A model generated the notes under the pieces. The model was given only the letters and a program-made list of their open reading frames with translations. It had not been told where the DNA came from and made no database searches. The position numbers and the translations under genes are program-made. Below are positions 1 through 7,858 of a stretch of DNA of 34,158 nt, piece by piece; position 1 is the first letter of the stretch, and every line of letters starts with the position of its first letter. Source of the DNA: DASRCB01 sp035653295 (GTDB lineage: Bacteria; Acidobacteriota; Terriglobia; Bryobacterales; Bryobacteraceae); assembly GCA_035653295.1 (NCBI GenBank), contig DASRCB010000102.1:1-34158 (forward strand). The letters are read 5' to 3'.

Positions 1-1
1 A

Positions 2-532
2 TTGCGATCGGTTCTTGGACTGCAGTTGTGGTGCGGCAATAACCCGCAAGCGAAGGTGATTTGGCTGGGCGGGCAGCATCCGATCCACGATCAGGCGGAG
101 AGGCAGGAGTATATCGAAATGGGCGAGATTGCCTACATGCAGGCCAGAGAACGCGACGCGCTCGGCTATATGTGGGCCCATCCGCGACGTGAGGGGGAGC
201 TGATCGCGGGGCGGTTCGTCTCGTTCTGGACGGGCGGAACGCCGACGCCGTGGGCGGATTTCGGCCGGCTCTCTGCATGGTTTCGTTACGTGCTTCTGTT
301 CAACATCGCGGTGGCGTTCGGGACGGTGTTCGGGCTGCTGGTGCTGTGGCGGCAGCGCTGTCCGGCGGTTTTCCCGGCTGCGGCATACGCGCTGGTTTTT
401 CCGTGGGCGTATTACCTGACGCTCTCTCTGCCGCGCTATCGCGAGCCCATCGACCCGGTGCTGATTCTGCTCACGGCCGCGGCTTTGCTCGCGGCGATAA
501 AGCGTGTCGTTCCACAGGCGCGAGTAAAATGA
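2..532 (+). CDS. Membrane glycosyltransferase-like protein, C-terminal part (5' end outside window)
   Basis: The reading frame is open from the left edge, so this is the last 176 residues of a longer protein. The visible part has a soluble stretch (residues 1-90) with Trp/Gly-rich patches such as WLGGQHPIHD, then two or three hydrophobic segments at about 92-115, 122-143 and 150-167. A short loop, LPRYREPIDP, sits between the last two. This ending (membrane helices, an R-Y-R-x-P-I-D-P loop, a last helix and a short basic tail) is common in polytopic GT39/ArnT-like transferases and related PMT-superfamily proteins. These transfer sugars from lipid carriers at the membrane. The catalytic N-terminal part is not in the window, so the family is inferred from the tail only. 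The gene ends 49 bp before the citrate synthase start and may be read with it. Confidence 0.6.
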   Translation: MRSVLGLQLWCGNNPQAKVIWLGGQHPIHDQAERQEYIEMGEIAYMQARERDALGYMWAHPRREGELIAGRFVSFWTGGTPTPWADFGRLSAWFRYVLLFNIAVAFGTVFGLLVLWRQRCPAVFPAAAYALVFPWAYYLTLSLPRYREPIDPVLILLTAAALLAAIKRVVPQARVK

Positions 533-581
533 AGGTTTGCTTCGCCCAGGCACGGCGAAGGACAGGAGCTCACCACAACAC

Positions 582-1703
582 ATGGCCATCAGCGGAGCAG
601 GTTTAGAAGGCGTCGTCGCGGCTGAATCCGAGATTTGTTACATCGATGGGGAGCTGGGATTTCTCAGCTATCAGGGCTACAGCATCCACGTTTTGGCGGA
701 CAACGCCACCTTCGGGGAAGTGATCTACCTGCTGTGGAACGGCAGACTTCCGAAGCGCGACGAACTGGAGGAACTGCGGTCGTCGCTGGTGCGCTACCGC
801 GCGATTCCGCCGGAGGTGACCGAATTCCTGCGGGGGGCGGCTAAAGGCGTGCCCATGGACGTGCTGCGCACGGCGGTGTCGATGCTCAGCCTTTACGATC
901 CGCTGGCGAAGGACATGGGCCGAGAGGCGAACGTCGAGAAGGCAAAGAAGCTGATGGCGCAGACAGCGACCATCGTAACGACGTTCGATCGCCTGCGGAA
1001 CGGCTGCGAAATCATCCCCGGGGATCCGCAGCTTGGCTTTGCGGCCAATTTCCTGTACACGCTGACCGGGAGGAAGCCGGACGAGGTGATGGAGCGCGCG
1101 TTCGACGTCGCTCTGATTCTGCACGCCGACCACGAGTTCAACGCGTCGACGTTCGCCGCGCGCGTGACCGCGGCGACCCTGTCAGACATCTATTCCGCGG
1201 CGACCTCGGCGATCGGTGCTTTAAAGGGGCCGCTGCATGGCGGCGCGAACGAGGATGTGGTCCGCATGCTGCTGGCAGCCGAGGATGTGGACACGGCGCT
1301 GCAGACGATTCGGGACCGGCTGGCGCTGAAGGTCAAGATACCGGGCTTCGGCCACCGGGTCTACCGGACGGAGGACCCACGGGCAACGCACCTGCGGTCG
1401 CTTTCCGAGGAACTTGGCAAGCGCACCGGGCACGAGCATCTGTATCGCACCTCGAAGGCGATCGAGGAGACGGTGAAGGAGTTGAAGGGCCTGAACGCGA
1501 ACGTCGATTTCTATTCGGCTTCGACGTATTACTCGCTGGGGATTCCGATCGACCTGTTCACGCCGATTTTCGCGGTGAGCCGCATGTCCGGGTGGACGGC
1601 GCACATACTGGAGCAGTACCGGAACAATCGGCTGATCCGGCCGCGCGCCGACTATATCGGCAAACCCGTGGATCAGCCCTGGACGCCCATCGACCAGCGC
1701 TGA
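582..1703 (+). CDS. gltA: Citrate synthase (type II fold, short form)
   Basis: Condenses acetyl-CoA with oxaloacetate to citrate, the entry step of the TCA cycle, in the cytoplasm. The 373-residue product has the family's conserved blocks: LHADHEFNAST (about 180-190), GPLHGGANEDV with the first active-site His (H219), IPGFGHRVYRTEDPR with the second His (H258), and NVDFYSAS with the catalytic Asp (D309). The length fits the shorter citrate/methylcitrate synthases of about 370-390 residues rather than the 427-residue E. coli enzyme. A 2-methylcitrate synthase role is therefore possible, but no prp genes are nearby. I chose the ATG at 582, which follows an AGGAG at 564-568 and gives a standard N-terminus. 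An in-frame TTG at 537 would add 15 unlikely residues. serS starts 3 bp after the stop, which suggests co-transcription. Confidence 0.95.
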   Translation: MAISGAGLEGVVAAESEICYIDGELGFLSYQGYSIHVLADNATFGEVIYLLWNGRLPKRDELEELRSSLVRYRAIPPEVTEFLRGAAKGVPMDVLRTAVSMLSLYDPLAKDMGREANVEKAKKLMAQTATIVTTFDRLRNGCEIIPGDPQLGFAANFLYTLTGRKPDEVMERAFDVALILHADHEFNASTFAARVTAATLSDIYSAATSAIGALKGPLHGGANEDVVRMLLAAEDVDTALQTIRDRLALKVKIPGFGHRVYRTEDPRATHLRSLSEELGKRTGHEHLYRTSKAIEETVKELKGLNANVDFYSASTYYSLGIPIDLFTPIFAVSRMSGWTAHILEQYRNNRLIRPRADYIGKPVDQPWTPIDQR

Positions 1704-1706
1704 GTC

Positions 1707-2990
1707 ATGTACGACCTTTCGTTCTTCCGCTCCAATCTGGACGCGATCGCCGGACGGCTGGCGGACCGCGGCTACACGCTGGACACCGCCGGATTTCGCG
1801 AGCTGGACGCACAACGCCGGGCAGCCGTAACGGAAACGGAACAGCTCAAAGCGCAGCGCAACGCGGTAAGCGAGCAGGTGAGCAAGCTGAAGCGAGAAGG
1901 CGCGGACACGGCGGAGCTGCAACAGAGAAACCGCGCCGCCGGCGCGCGCATCGCGGAACTCGACAGCCAGGTGAAGGCGCTGGATGAGCAGTTCCGCACG
2001 ATGCTGGCCTCGATTCCGAACATGCCGCACGAATCCGTTCCGGCGGGCCGCGGCGCGGAGGGCAACGTCGAGGTGCGGCGCTGGGGTAAGCCGCGGGCGT
2101 TCGATTTCGAGCCGAAGGCGCACTGGGACCTGGGGCCGGAGCTGGGCATTCTGGATCTGGAACGGGCGGCGAAGATCACAGGCGCGCGTTTCGCCGTGTA
2201 CTGGGGCGATGGGGCCCGGCTGGAACGGGCGCTGATCAGCTTCATGCTCGACGTACACACCCGCGAGCACGGATATCGCGAAGTGCTGCCGCCGTTCATG
2301 GTGAATTCGGCGAGCCTCTACGGCACGGGACAGCTGCCGAAGTTCGCGGAGGATCTGTTCAAGTGCGAGGGCCGGGACCTGTGGCTGATTCCGACCGCCG
2401 AAGTTCCCGTCACCAATCTGTTCCGCGACGAGGTGCTGGACTCCGAGCGGCTGCCGATTTCGCTGTGCGCGTATACACCGTGCTTCCGCAGCGAGGCGGG
2501 ATCGTACGGGCGGGATGTCCGGGGCATCATCCGGCAGCATCAGTTCCAGAAGGTAGAACTCGTCAAATTCGCGACGCCCGACAACAGTTACGAACAACTG
2601 GAGAAGCTCACGGCCGACGCGGAAGACATTCTGAAGCGGCTGGGGCTTCCCTATCGCACGGTGGTGCTCTGCACCGGGGACATGGGTTTCGGCTCGGCCA
2701 AAACGTACGATCTGGAAGTCTGGCTTCCCGGGCAGAACGACTACAAAGAGATTTCGTCGTGCTCGAATTACGAGGCGTTCCAGGCGCGGCGCGCCGGAAT
2801 CCGCATGAAATCGGGTAAAGGGAAGGCGGAGTACGCGCACACGCTGAACGGCAGCGGCCTGGCTGTGGGACGCACGTGGGTGGCGATTCTGGAGAATTAT
2901 CAGCAAAAAGACGGGAGCGTCACGGTGCCGGAAGCGCTGCGCCCGTACATGGGCGTGGAGCGCATCGAACCCCGGTCACAACCCTTCTGA
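1707..2990 (+). CDS. serS: Seryl-tRNA synthetase
   Basis: Charges tRNA-Ser (and tRNA-Sec where present) with serine. The 427-residue length matches bacterial SerRS. Residues about 30-100 form the charged N-terminal helical arm, a long antiparallel coiled coil that grips the tRNA variable arm. The class II catalytic core follows: the TAEVPVTN serine-binding block (about 230-237), motif 2 CFRSEAGSYGRDVRG (about 259-273), and motif 3 GSGLAVGRTWVAILEN (about 382-397). The ATG at 1707 starts 3 bp after the citrate synthase stop and has no strong Shine-Dalgarno, so translation is probably coupled to the upstream gene. Nothing in the sequence looks damaged. Confidence 0.97.
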   Translation: MYDLSFFRSNLDAIAGRLADRGYTLDTAGFRELDAQRRAAVTETEQLKAQRNAVSEQVSKLKREGADTAELQQRNRAAGARIAELDSQVKALDEQFRTMLASIPNMPHESVPAGRGAEGNVEVRRWGKPRAFDFEPKAHWDLGPELGILDLERAAKITGARFAVYWGDGARLERALISFMLDVHTREHGYREVLPPFMVNSASLYGTGQLPKFAEDLFKCEGRDLWLIPTAEVPVTNLFRDEVLDSERLPISLCAYTPCFRSEAGSYGRDVRGIIRQHQFQKVELVKFATPDNSYEQLEKLTADAEDILKRLGLPYRTVVLCTGDMGFGSAKTYDLEVWLPGQNDYKEISSCSNYEAFQARRAGIRMKSGKGKAEYAHTLNGSGLAVGRTWVAILENYQQKDGSVTVPEALRPYMGVERIEPRSQPF

Positions 2991-3084
2991 ACGGTCGCAG
3001 TAATCAGCTAACTCCCGCGGCAGCTAAAACTTACACGGAAACTCAATAACTCCCGAAAGCTCGCGGCGCACACGCTCGGCAGTA

Positions 3085-3112
3085 GAGTGGGGACGTCAAC
3101 AGGCGTCCACTC
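3085..3112 (+). terminator. Hairpin between serS and the giant secreted gene
   Basis: GAGT (3085-3088) and GGACG (3091-3095) pair with CGTCC (3104-3108) and ACTC (3109-3112). There is a 2-nt bulge and an 8-nt loop. It lies 95 bp after the serS stop. No T-run follows, so it may be a weak terminator for serS or the first hairpin of a structured leader for the downstream gene. Confidence 0.4.
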
Positions 3113-3118
3113 TCAAAA

Positions 3119-3178
3119 CGAAGGGCGCTTCGGGAGGAAACAATGTGCAGCCTTCGCCGGCTTATCGCCGGCTTTTTT
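3119..3178 (+). promoter_or_regulatory. Structured translation/attenuation region: hairpin beside the SD, then a terminator-like hairpin inside the first codons
   Basis: A CGAAG/CTTCG hairpin (3119-3123 with 3128-3132, GGCG loop) ends on the first G of the Shine-Dalgarno GGGAGGA (3132-3138), upstream of the ATG at 3143. Further on, GCCGGC (3156-3161) pairs with GCCGGC (3167-3172) across a 5-nt loop and is followed directly by six Ts (3173-3178). That is the shape of an intrinsic terminator, but it lies in codons 5-12, inside the signal peptide. CGAAGG (3119-3124) could instead pair with CCTTCG (3151-3156), which would compete with the first hairpin and touch the base of the second. The pairings are visible in the sequence; a regulatory role is inference. 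Confidence 0.45.
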
Positions 3179-6100
3179 GTTTTATGCGCTTTTTGCGCGG
3201 CGACGCCTTCGCTGACCAGAGTTCGGGACACGCTGTACCGGGCCGATGGCATGCCTTTAACCGGCGTAGTGATCATCAGCTGGCCGGCGTTCACGGCATC
3301 GGACGGAAGCACCATCGCGGCGAACAGCATGAATGTTCCGGTGACGAACGGTAACTTCAGGGCGGACCTGATCCCGACCACCAACGCACAGCCACCGGCG
3401 ACCTACGCGGTGCGGATCGTAAGCGACGGAAAGGACCAGACGCTGGAGACCTGGAGCGTGCCGCCGAGCGCGGGTCCGCTGACCATCCAGGCGGTTCTGA
3501 TTTCGTCGAGCGGTCCCGGATCGGGAGGCGCGGGGGGCGGCGGCGTTGCGGGCAACCTGCAGATCGGCGACGTGTCGGGCCTGAGCTCCCAGTTGGCGGA
3601 ACGGCCGGTCATGGGTTCCGGCTACGCGGCGTCGCGGGCGGCGGTGATCGACAGCACGGGCGCGATCGCGGCGGCGGCGGGAACCTCATCGGATTGCGTG
3701 CGCGTGGACGGCAGTTCGGGTCCGTGCGGAGGCAGCGGGTCGGGCGGGGGCGGAGCGAGCTTCGTGGATGCGGAGGTTCCCACAGGTGTGGTGGACGGCG
3801 CCAATCGGAATTTTACGCTAACGCAGACGCCCAGCCCGGCGAGCAGCGTTCTGTTCTCGCGCAACGGGTTGTTGCTGCAGCAGGGCAACGATTACACGGT
3901 AGCGGCGAACCTGATCAGCTTCCGAGCCGGCTCTCCGCCGCAGCCGGGCGACGTGCTGCAGGCTTCGTACCGCACGGGCGGGAGCACGGTGGGAAGCAAT
4001 ACCGCGGCGATCAACGGCAACAACACTTTCGGAGCGTACATCGAGGACTTCGGATTATCGACGCTGATGCTGCCGCGTGGTTCGGGCAAAGCGCCATCGG
4101 GTTCGGGCAGTATTGTCCTGGACACCGGATCGACATCGCTGAAATACAACACGGGGAGCGCGGTGAGAACGCTGCCGACCATAGAGGGAGCAAACACCTT
4201 CAGTGGGGCGGAGACGTTCAACGGCAGCGTGGACATGACGACCTCATCCATGCAGGCGGACCGCGCCGCCGCATCCGACCCGGCCACGTGCAATGCGGCG
4301 AAGAACGAGCGGTACTGGAATTCCGTCCGCCGCGTGACGCGCCGCTGCACAGGCCCGAATACCTGGTCGGATGACGCCGCGGGCTATTCGCCCGGGATCT
4401 CAGGATCGTTTCCGACGGACCTGCAGACGGTGGCGGGCGAAGTCATCTCGGTGATGCGATTTGCGGCCAAATGGGCCAACATCGATAACGGCGTGGTGGA
4501 CGCGACGGCGGCGTTTCAGGCCGCGGTCAACTACGCCGCGAGCTCCGGGGCAGCAGGCGTGTACGTGCCCGTGCCGGCCAATTATTACCTGATCAAGGGC
4601 AGCGTGGCCGTGAGCCGGCCCGTCCGGATTTACGGCTCATGGCCGAAGATCGTGTGCGGTGCTCCGAACTATGGCGTTGGATCGGGCAGCTCAGGATACT
4701 GCTTCAACGTCACCTCCGGCGGGGTGACGTTCGAGAAGTTATGGTTCGACGGAACGGCGCTGGGCGGGCCGACGGCGCCGACAGGGCTGCAGTCGGTGGT
4801 AAACGGAAGCGGCAATACCGTCACGTGGCAGAGCGGCGACGACTTTTCGGCGATCCTGCCCGGGCAGCTGGTGATGATCGCGGGGGTGAACCATTTTGTT
4901 ACGTCCGTCAACCTGAGCAGCTCACCACAGGCGCTCACGATTCTCGACAGCCTCGCATCACCGCTTGCCGGCGCGGCTCTGCTGCAGATGGGGTCGTGGA
5001 TGGGTCCCTTTGGAGCGGCAACAACCACGACGAACAATGGGGCGGGTCCTTTCACGGTAACCCTGGTGAGCGGGACGCCGTTCGACGCAAGCGGGGCGAA
5101 GTTCACCAGCGGGCAGACGATCGCCATTACGACGAACGCCATCTACTCGGCCACGTATACGGGTGGATCTCCAACCCTGGCGGGGGCAGCGGGACAGACC
5201 TGCACGGCGAGCTTTCCCGGCGGATCCGGGACGGCGACGATTGCTCTCACCGGGACCAATGCTATCGCGGGCGGAACGGCCTTCAATGTCACGTTCGGCG
5301 GGAGCGAGTACACCTATCCACCGACGTCAGCGGTCCTCAGCACCGGCACGGCCACATGCTCGGGCACGGTGACGATCGCGGCGACGACCGTGCAGCCGAC
5401 GTTCGCCGTTTCGACCCCAACGGACTCGTCGCATCTGAACCTTCAGGTGGCAATCGCGGCGGCGAAGTACACGAGCGGCGCGGCCACGGTTACCGGCAAC
5501 CCGGGCCAGACCTGCCGGGCGATGTTTCCAGGGGGCTCCGGAACGGCAACGATCGCGCTCACGGGGGCGAACGCGCTGGCGCCGGGGACGGCGTTCGTTA
5601 TCACTGGCGGGGGCGCGTATACGACTACGCCGGTGACCGCGGTGCTGGGGAACAACAGCGCGGTCTGCAGCGGAACGGTTAATATTTCGGCCACGATGTT
5701 CTCTCCCGGGGATCAGGCTACAGCGGTCCCGTGGATGGGTTTGACGGAAAACCGGACGGTGATCGGCGTGACCGGATCGGCGACGGCAATGCTGGACAAC
5801 GTTCGCATCGAGGATTGCCGGTTTACAAACTTCGATACGTTTGCGGCGCCTGACCCGGTGGATATGCCGAATCAGTCGCTGAATCGCTGGTACGGAGTGG
5901 AGGCGCAGTATGCCTCCAACCTTCTGGTGTGGCACAACCGCTTTGAAAACATCGCAGGCGCGCCGATCTGGTTCAAAGGCACGCGGGGGACAGTTATCGA
6001 GGGCAACGCGATCCGGGAGTCGTGGCAGCAGAACATTACTTCCAACGCGGACAATACGCGCATCAGAATTACCAACAATGACGAGTCCGGATGGGGGCTC

Positions 6101-7846
6101 GGCATTCCGACCATGGTGTCTTACCCGGACGCCAGCAATCCGACGTCGGCCGTGTACGGCAACCCGGTCAATTACTGGGGCGGCGCGGTGGATCTGATGG
6201 GACAGAACTCCTACACGCCTGACATCGGGCCGGACCGGGACTGCATCATTTCCGAAAACCATCTGGCGGGACGGTTTATGTACGGGGCGGCGATTCGCTC
6301 CGGATCGACGCAGGGCTGTCTGATCGCGAACAACGTGATCGGCCCGGTGGATGCCGGAAGCAGCATCACCTCGCAGGTGAGCTATATCAGCCTGTCGCCG
6401 CGAGTCGTGGCGGGTCAGGATGCCACCAGCCGCGGGATTCGCAACGTAACCGTCGCAGACAATATCGCTTACGCGGGTGGAACGAACCACATTGGCGTTT
6501 ATGTGCAGAATGCAACCGGCGGATCGCTCAATCTGGCGCCCGCCGAGGCAATCGACACGCACGACAACACCTTTGCCGCACGCACGGTGGTGCTGGCCAT
6601 CTCTTCGCTGACAGCCGGCAACATCGGCTCGACGGTTACTACGTTGAAAGACCATCAGCTGTACTGGAACCAGCAGGTAATCGTATCGGGCACGGGAACA
6701 ACGTGCGACGGTACGTGGAACATAACGCTGACCGGCCTGCGCTCGTTCACGATTCCCTGTACGGGGAATTCCAGCAGCGGAACGGTGACAATCGACAACG
6801 CGTTCGCCGCGTGCGTGATCTACCACGGGCAGGACGGGGGGATCATCAGATCGGCAATCCACGACAATATCTGCGGTACGCGGGGGATTGGCGGCCCGGT
6901 ATCGGCGGGCATTGCGATTACTAACACGAGCGGCTCGGCGTCGGACATCACGATCAGCGGCAACAAGATAACCTACTTTACGTCGCCACGGCTGGAGCCT
7001 GCGCTGACGGTTACAGCGGTGTCGGACAACGGATCCGGGAAGGTGCGGCTCACGTTCGCGAACTTACCGCCGACGGTTACGAATTCCCAGTGGGTACAGG
7101 TATATGGCTTCGGGACCGTGCACAACTGCACGGCATGTCAGGTGTCGAATGTTATTACGGGAGTCAGCGGCGGTTTCGACCTGACATCCGTGAGTTACAG
7201 TTCAACTACGATCGTGGTCGGCGACACGGCGCAGTTCATTGCGGGGGCTTCGAGCAACGGGATTCAGATCGGCTCCAATGTCTCCGAAATACAGGTCATG
7301 CACAATACGCTGAACTCTTTCGGGACGCAGTTGTACATCGGGTCCAGCGCCGGAGCGAATCTGCGCTGGTGTAACGAGAACAGTTTCGTGTCGACGGTTT
7401 TCGCGGGGGCTCCCGCGGCGACTCCGATCAATCAGACGAATTTCAACGGCCATGCGGCCTGCATCGGGCGCACGATCGCGTATCCGGGGGCCTCGTTCAC
7501 GGGCCAGACGGCCTCGATTGCGCCGCAAAGTTACTCCATTCCGGGCTACAATCTGCCGCCGGCGGGAGATTATCAGGCCTGTCTGAGCATTCGCGTGACC
7601 GCGGCGGCGAGCGGCGGAACGAGCTCGCTGCTGGGACAGGTTACGTGGAATGACGGCAACGGTATGCAAACGGCGTCTCTGGCGCCCATTGACGGCACGT
7701 CGCTGTCGCACAACCAGGGGAAGTGCTGGTGGGTGCACCTGCCGGGTACGTTCAATATCTCATGGCAGGTAACTGCGTCAGGAACAGCGGCCACACCCGC
7801 GGTCTTCGCGGTCGAAGATCCGACACTCATACGCGTCTCGCGTTAA
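3143..7846 (+). CDS. Giant secreted protein with phage tail-fibre-like N-terminus and pectate-lyase-like beta-helix (tailspike-like)
   Basis: A 1567-residue exported protein. A signal peptide (about 1-20, basic RR then GFFVLCAFCAA) follows an SD of GGGAGGA at 3132-3138. Residues about 25-140 look like a beta-sandwich. Next come Gly/Ser-rich linkers, a tail-fibre-like module containing SSVLFSRNGLLLQQGNDYTV (about 232-251), and a CNAAKNERYWNSVRRV segment. From about 430 it resembles the Pectate_lyase_3/tailspike N-terminal fold (DNGVVDATAAFQAAVNYA, then VYVPVPANYYLI). Two copies of an 80-residue Cys-containing module (667-748 and 775-852) interrupt the helix. The following region (about 890-1440) is rich in N/D-I-x-N turns such as NRFENIAG and NITSNADNTRIRITNND, typical of right-handed beta-helices. 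The C-terminal 130 residues look like a beta-sandwich. Possible roles are polysaccharide binding or cleavage, or adhesion. No catalytic triad can be assigned, and no phage structural genes are nearby. Confidence 0.85.
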   Translation: MCSLRRLIAGFFVLCAFCAATPSLTRVRDTLYRADGMPLTGVVIISWPAFTASDGSTIAANSMNVPVTNGNFRADLIPTTNAQPPATYAVRIVSDGKDQTLETWSVPPSAGPLTIQAVLISSSGPGSGGAGGGGVAGNLQIGDVSGLSSQLAERPVMGSGYAASRAAVIDSTGAIAAAAGTSSDCVRVDGSSGPCGGSGSGGGGASFVDAEVPTGVVDGANRNFTLTQTPSPASSVLFSRNGLLLQQGNDYTVAANLISFRAGSPPQPGDVLQASYRTGGSTVGSNTAAINGNNTFGAYIEDFGLSTLMLPRGSGKAPSGSGSIVLDTGSTSLKYNTGSAVRTLPTIEGANTFSGAETFNGSVDMTTSSMQADRAAASDPATCNAAKNERYWNSVRRVTRRCTGPNTWSDDAAGYSPGISGSFPTDLQTVAGEVISVMRFAAKWANIDNGVVDATAAFQAAVNYAASSGAAGVYVPVPANYYLIKGSVAVSRPVRIYGSWPKIVCGAPNYGVGSGSSGYCFNVTSGGVTFEKLWFDGTALGGPTAPTGLQSVVNGSGNTVTWQSGDDFSAILPGQLVMIAGVNHFVTSVNLSSSPQALTILDSLASPLAGAALLQMGSWMGPFGAATTTTNNGAGPFTVTLVSGTPFDASGAKFTSGQTIAITTNAIYSATYTGGSPTLAGAAGQTCTASFPGGSGTATIALTGTNAIAGGTAFNVTFGGSEYTYPPTSAVLSTGTATCSGTVTIAATTVQPTFAVSTPTDSSHLNLQVAIAAAKYTSGAATVTGNPGQTCRAMFPGGSGTATIALTGANALAPGTAFVITGGGAYTTTPVTAVLGNNSAVCSGTVNISATMFSPGDQATAVPWMGLTENRTVIGVTGSATAMLDNVRIEDCRFTNFDTFAAPDPVDMPNQSLNRWYGVEAQYASNLLVWHNRFENIAGAPIWFKGTRGTVIEGNAIRESWQQNITSNADNTRIRITNNDESGWGLGIPTMVSYPDASNPTSAVYGNPVNYWGGAVDLMGQNSYTPDIGPDRDCIISENHLAGRFMYGAAIRSGSTQGCLIANNVIGPVDAGSSITSQVSYISLSPRVVAGQDATSRGIRNVTVADNIAYAGGTNHIGVYVQNATGGSLNLAPAEAIDTHDNTFAARTVVLAISSLTAGNIGSTVTTLKDHQLYWNQQVIVSGTGTTCDGTWNITLTGLRSFTIPCTGNSSSGTVTIDNAFAACVIYHGQDGGIIRSAIHDNICGTRGIGGPVSAGIAITNTSGSASDITISGNKITYFTSPRLEPALTVTAVSDNGSGKVRLTFANLPPTVTNSQWVQVYGFGTVHNCTACQVSNVITGVSGGFDLTSVSYSSTTIVVGDTAQFIAGASSNGIQIGSNVSEIQVMHNTLNSFGTQLYIGSSAGANLRWCNENSFVSTVFAGAPAATPINQTNFNGHAACIGRTIAYPGASFTGQTASIAPQSYSIPGYNLPPAGDYQACLSIRVTAAASGGTSSLLGQVTWNDGNGMQTASLAPIDGTSLSHNQGKCWWVHLPGTFNISWQVTASGTAATPAVFAVEDPTLIRVSR
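5144..5389 (+). repeat. GQTC module, copy 1
   Basis: Encodes an 82-residue module: Y-[ST]-x-x-Y-T-G-G-S entry, GAAGQTCTASFPGGSGTAT, IALTGTNAIAGGTAF, a Gly/Tyr-rich strand, PPTSAVLSTGTATCSGTVTI. The two conserved Cys residues (in GQTC and in ATCSGTV) are about 56 residues apart and could form a disulfide in the exported protein. Two close relatives lie at 5465-5698 and 9734-9973. Confidence 0.85.
5465..5698 (+). repeat. GQTC module, copy 2
   Basis: Encodes a 78-residue relative of copy 1: KYTSGAATVTGNPGQTC, FPGGSGTATIALTGANALAP, a GGGAYTTTPVTAVL strand, AVCSGTVNISA. It lies about 75 bp after copy 1, separated by a short TFAVSTPTDSSHLNLQ linker, so the pair is a diverged tandem duplication within one gene. 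Confidence 0.85.
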
Positions 7847-7858
7847 GGAACAAAGAAA

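Noticed and set aside
1221..2906. 561-codon minus-strand frame across gltA and serS
   Set aside because: Antisense to two unmistakable housekeeping enzymes; Arg/Gln-rich noise.
4700..5700. CRISPR-like repetition
   Set aside because: The repeats are diverged coding modules of about 80 codons, not short identical repeats with unique spacers.
5327..6862. 511-codon minus-strand frame within the first giant gene
   Set aside because: Arg-rich antisense frame; the plus strand carries a coherent signal-peptide, beta-helix protein.
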